From the NCBI GenBank assembly GCA_946807835.1, contig OX327711.1:11071501-11135500 (forward strand): a DNA stretch of 64,000 nucleotides, read 5' to 3'. Source of the stretch: Ailanthus altissimus. Its lineage: Eukaryota; Streptophyta; Magnoliopsida; Sapindales; Simaroubaceae. The position numbers and the translations under genes are program-made. The stretch's first letter is position 1; each line of letters starts with the position of its first letter. This document shows positions 61,662 to 64,000 of the stretch, piece by piece. Under the pieces are notes generated by a model, which was given only the letters and a program-made list of their open reading frames with translations, was not told the DNA's origin and searched no databases.

Positions 61662-62463
61662 TGTTGAAAAATTGGTGATTCAACAATCTTGGTTGGATAA
61701 GAATTGAGATGAATACTAAAGTAGAGAGTCACAAGAATTTTAGAACATGTGGGACATATATGGAAAAGTCTAGGATGTGTGGGACATGAAAGGGGAAGCA
61801 AAATAGGACTCGAAGTCATAAAGGAAGCAAACAAAATGCAGGATAGGCTCTACCAAGGCTGCGTACCGCGGTGCCCAGGACAGCAACCCAGCACCGCGGC
61901 GCCCAGATGAGTTAAGATGTCTATTTTGGTTCAGGATTTCGAGTTTTGAAAAGTTTTACACTTACAAAATAAGTGGACTCTTACTCCAACAAAGAATAGG
62001 GTTAGTAGGCATAAAATACGCCCTATAAAAACACTTATAAACCCTTTATTTAAGATCAAGCATTAAGAGAGACTCTAAGAGAGGGGAAGAACTGAGTAGA
62101 CACTAAGTACTTGTAGGCGCTAGGGTGGAACCGTCATTTGGGTGATCCTTGCTCGTGGTAGAATAAGGGTTCACTAAACATTAGGTCCTTTTGAGGGTTT
62201 TTCAAATTGAATTTTTCTTGTAAAATCTCTAGGGAGATATAATAAGATAGGCTAGAATCCTTGGATCCCTCGTCGACGCAGGCAATTGGCCGAACCATGT
62301 AAGATTGTGTTTACTCTTTTATATTCTGCTTTAGATTCTTGTTACTTTTGCTTGATTAACAGGTTATTCCGCTGCCCAAGGAAGTTAAAGTTCTAGGTTG
62401 AATTTGAGGTTCTTTGCTTTAACATAACCCCAAGAAGGAGAAGAGCATTTTTTTCCCTCAACA
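61662..62463 (+). repeat. 5' LTR (802 bp)
   Basis: TGTTGAAAAATTGG...CCTCAACA. It matches 63925-64000 with 7 differences over 76 bases by eye. ACCGCGGTGCCCAG and ACCGCGGCGCCCAG occur at 61866-61879 and about 61892-61905. Confidence 0.88.
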
Positions 62464-62466
62464 AAC

Positions 62467-62478
62467 TGGTATCAGAGC
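62467..62478 (+). other. Primer binding site (initiator Met tRNA)
   Basis: TGGTATCAGAGC, exact, three bases after the 5' LTR. Confidence 0.92.
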
Positions 62479-62515
62479 TAAAGGTTCGATAATACACACC
62501 TGGGGTATTTAAACC

Positions 62516-63530
62516 ATGGTTGCAATCAAGCAAGAAATAGAGAAGTTCAATGAGATGAATAACTTTAATCTTTAGAGGAAGAAGGTTAGGGCTCTACTAA
62601 TGAAGGAAATGCTAGACTCAGCCTTGTAGGAAGTCAGCTCCTCAACTAGCGATAAGACGACAACCTCAAAGTCCAGGCAGAAATATTGGGACACGATTTA
62701 GAAAAAAGCTCAGAGCACCTTATTTCTGGCGTTGAGCAACGAAATATTAAAGAAAGTTGGTGATGAAAAAATTACTTTGGAGCTATAAAAAATACTCGAG
62801 GCATTGTACATGAAGAAGTCTCTTGCAAATAGACTTCTTGTGAAAAAAAACTACATCAGCTAACAATGCACAAAAAACCTTCATTAAGAGCTCACATTAA
62901 CGAGTTCAATAAGATCATCATAAGTCTTGAGCAACTGGACATCAAGACTGAAGATGAAGACAAGGCCATTATCTTGTTAAGTTCATTGTCAAAGAGCTAT
63001 AAAAGTTTGTGGATATGTTGTTGTATGGTAAGGAGTCTTTAACGATGAATGATGTCAAGGCATCATTGAACTCAAAAGAATTGATAAAGAGATCTAAGTT
63101 CGAGAGTGGAGCGGTATTGCTTGCACAAGGAATGAAGAGCAACCAATCAAGGAGAAGATCTAAGAAGTGTTTTCTTTTTAATAAGGAATGGCACTTTATA
63201 AAGTATTGTCCAAAATTAAAATGCCAAAGAGGGTGGGCTGTAATCGGTACTGAGTAAGATATCAAAGTTGTAAACACATTGGTAGACTCAAAGGAAAAGT
63301 ACGCTGACAAATGGATACTATATTCGGGGTGCAGCGTCCATATGTGTCCCGATAGATCGATGTTTATCAACTATAAAGTCAAGAGAGGTAAAACTCTAAT
63401 GGGGAATGACATGACTTATGAGATCATGAGAGTTGGTGACATAAAGCTGAGGATAGAAAGTGAAGAAACTAGGGGCTTACATGGTGTAATGCATGTTCCT
63501 AATTGAGGAGAAACTTAATATCCCTAGGCA
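62516..63530 (+). pseudogene. Copia gag and protease (broken)
   Basis: ATG at 62516 in ACCATGG context opens MVAIKQEIEKFNEMNNFNL, then a stop. Later frames give KVRALLMKEMLDSAL, KSLANRLLVKK and, in the open stretch 63009-63257, MDMLLYGKESLTMNDVKASL, then a damaged zinc knuckle CFLFNKEWHFIKYC (one Cys is Phe). The open stretch 63279-63506 holds a protease site WILYSGCSVHMCPD where the catalytic Asp is Tyr. RNLISLGKLN near 63510 is the last pol piece before the deletion. Confidence 0.85.
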
Positions 63531-63924
63531 AGCTCAATAAGGAAAGGTATTCGGTTGGAGCTAAAAAAGAAAAACTAAAGGTAGAGAAATGACCTACAAG
63601 AATTTAGGGTGAGAAGCATAATGGAGAGGCTCTATGTGCTTACTGGGATAGTCATAAGTGGCCCAACATGAGGTGTTGGGGTAATACAGACCACTAGGCG
63701 ACATCCAAACCGTGCTCACCAAGGTGATGAGGGTCAAAAATAAGTGCAACGCATCCACACCCTAAGTAAAGTACACAAATGCCTTTGGAGATCAAAGTCA
63801 CTAGCCTAAGAAAAGTTAAGTCTTGGTGGAAACTTAACTGGACTCAACTCTAAGTGATAGAGTATTGGTGTGGATTGGATCCTGAAGCCTTCATATTTGA
63901 AAGATTTTGAATCAATGAAGGGTT
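63531..63924 (+). other. Non-coding remainder before the 3' LTR
   Basis: Holds no integrase, RT or RNase H sequence. About 3 kb expected for a full copia pol is missing between 63530 and the 3' LTR. Confidence 0.6.
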
Positions 63925-64000
63925 TATTGGAAAATTGATGATTCAACAATCATGGTTGGACAAGAATTGAGATGAATACCAAAGTATAGAGTCACAAGAA
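63925..64000 (+). repeat. 3' LTR, first 76 bp
   Basis: Aligns with 61662-61737 (TATTGGAAAATTGATGATTC against TGTTGAAAAATTGGTGATTC). Continues past the window. Confidence 0.85.

Larger units (their letters stand above)
61662..64000 (+). mobile_element. Ty1-copia element with deleted pol, runs off window
   Basis: 5' LTR 61662-62463, primer site 62467-62478, gag from ATG 62516, protease to about 63530, then ~400 bp non-coding and a 3' LTR starting at 63925. Integrase, RT and RNase H are absent. It lies inside the gag of the minus-strand RE1-like copia, with TATCC (61657-61661) at the left flank; the right flank is outside the window. Confidence 0.85.

Noticed and set aside
1..64000. CRISPR arrays, tRNA or rRNA genes, phage or bacterial systems
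   Set aside because: No spaced identical repeats, cloverleaf or rRNA-like sequence was found by reading, and everything recognisable is plant nuclear.

Overview
This is an AT-rich nuclear segment of a dicot plant. Three things point to that: nested plant-type LTR retrotransposons with initiator-Met-tRNA or TGGCGCC-type primer sites, a plant Mutator-like (MULE) transposase relic, and one intact intronless berberine-bridge-enzyme-like (BBE-like) gene. I cannot name the species. No CRISPR, rRNA, tRNA or prokaryotic feature is visible. Most open reading frames are shreds of decayed retroelements.

Layout. 1-3847: minus-strand Ty3 element of Tekay/Del type with about 1.08 kb LTRs and a non-coding 2.15 kb interior, cut by the left window edge. 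3848-9046: Athila-type Ty3 remnant (gag, protease, integrase; RT-RNase H deleted; 3' LTR). 9047-about 10600: Ty1-copia LTR fragment. 11092-13913: MULE relic. 14760-15011, 16280-16852 and 27056-27730: minus-strand pieces that may be one older locus, split by a solo Athila-type LTR (15012-16279, near-perfect 5-bp target duplication) and a plus-strand copia element (16853-27055). The 5' LTR of that element carries an antisense solo LTR (17860-19530, perfect GTAAT duplication). 27731-35716: minus-strand relative of the same copia family. 36112-38930: Ty3 Tat-like LTR, primer site, gag and another LTR-like stretch. 39668-46259: structurally complete but dead minus-strand copia element with a perfect TATAT target duplication.

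46696-48348 (minus) holds the one convincing host gene: a secreted BBE-like flavoprotein with both FAD-anchoring residues, the active-site Tyr, Lys and Gln, and a valine at the position that governs oxygen reactivity. A TATA box overlaps the first ATG of the longest frame, so translation most likely starts at the seventeenth codon. A 179-bp near-identical tandem duplication lies about 0.3 kb upstream of the start.

To the right: AT-rich sequence, a probable solo copia LTR (from 52045), a second Athila-type remnant with a 1280-bp LTR (54160-58357), a minus-strand RE1-like copia relic (58400-61661), and a plus-strand copia element inserted in its gag (61662 to the window end) with most of pol missing.

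Apart from the BBE-like gene nothing encodes a working pathway. The value of the window lies in the insertion history and in what sits around the single gene.
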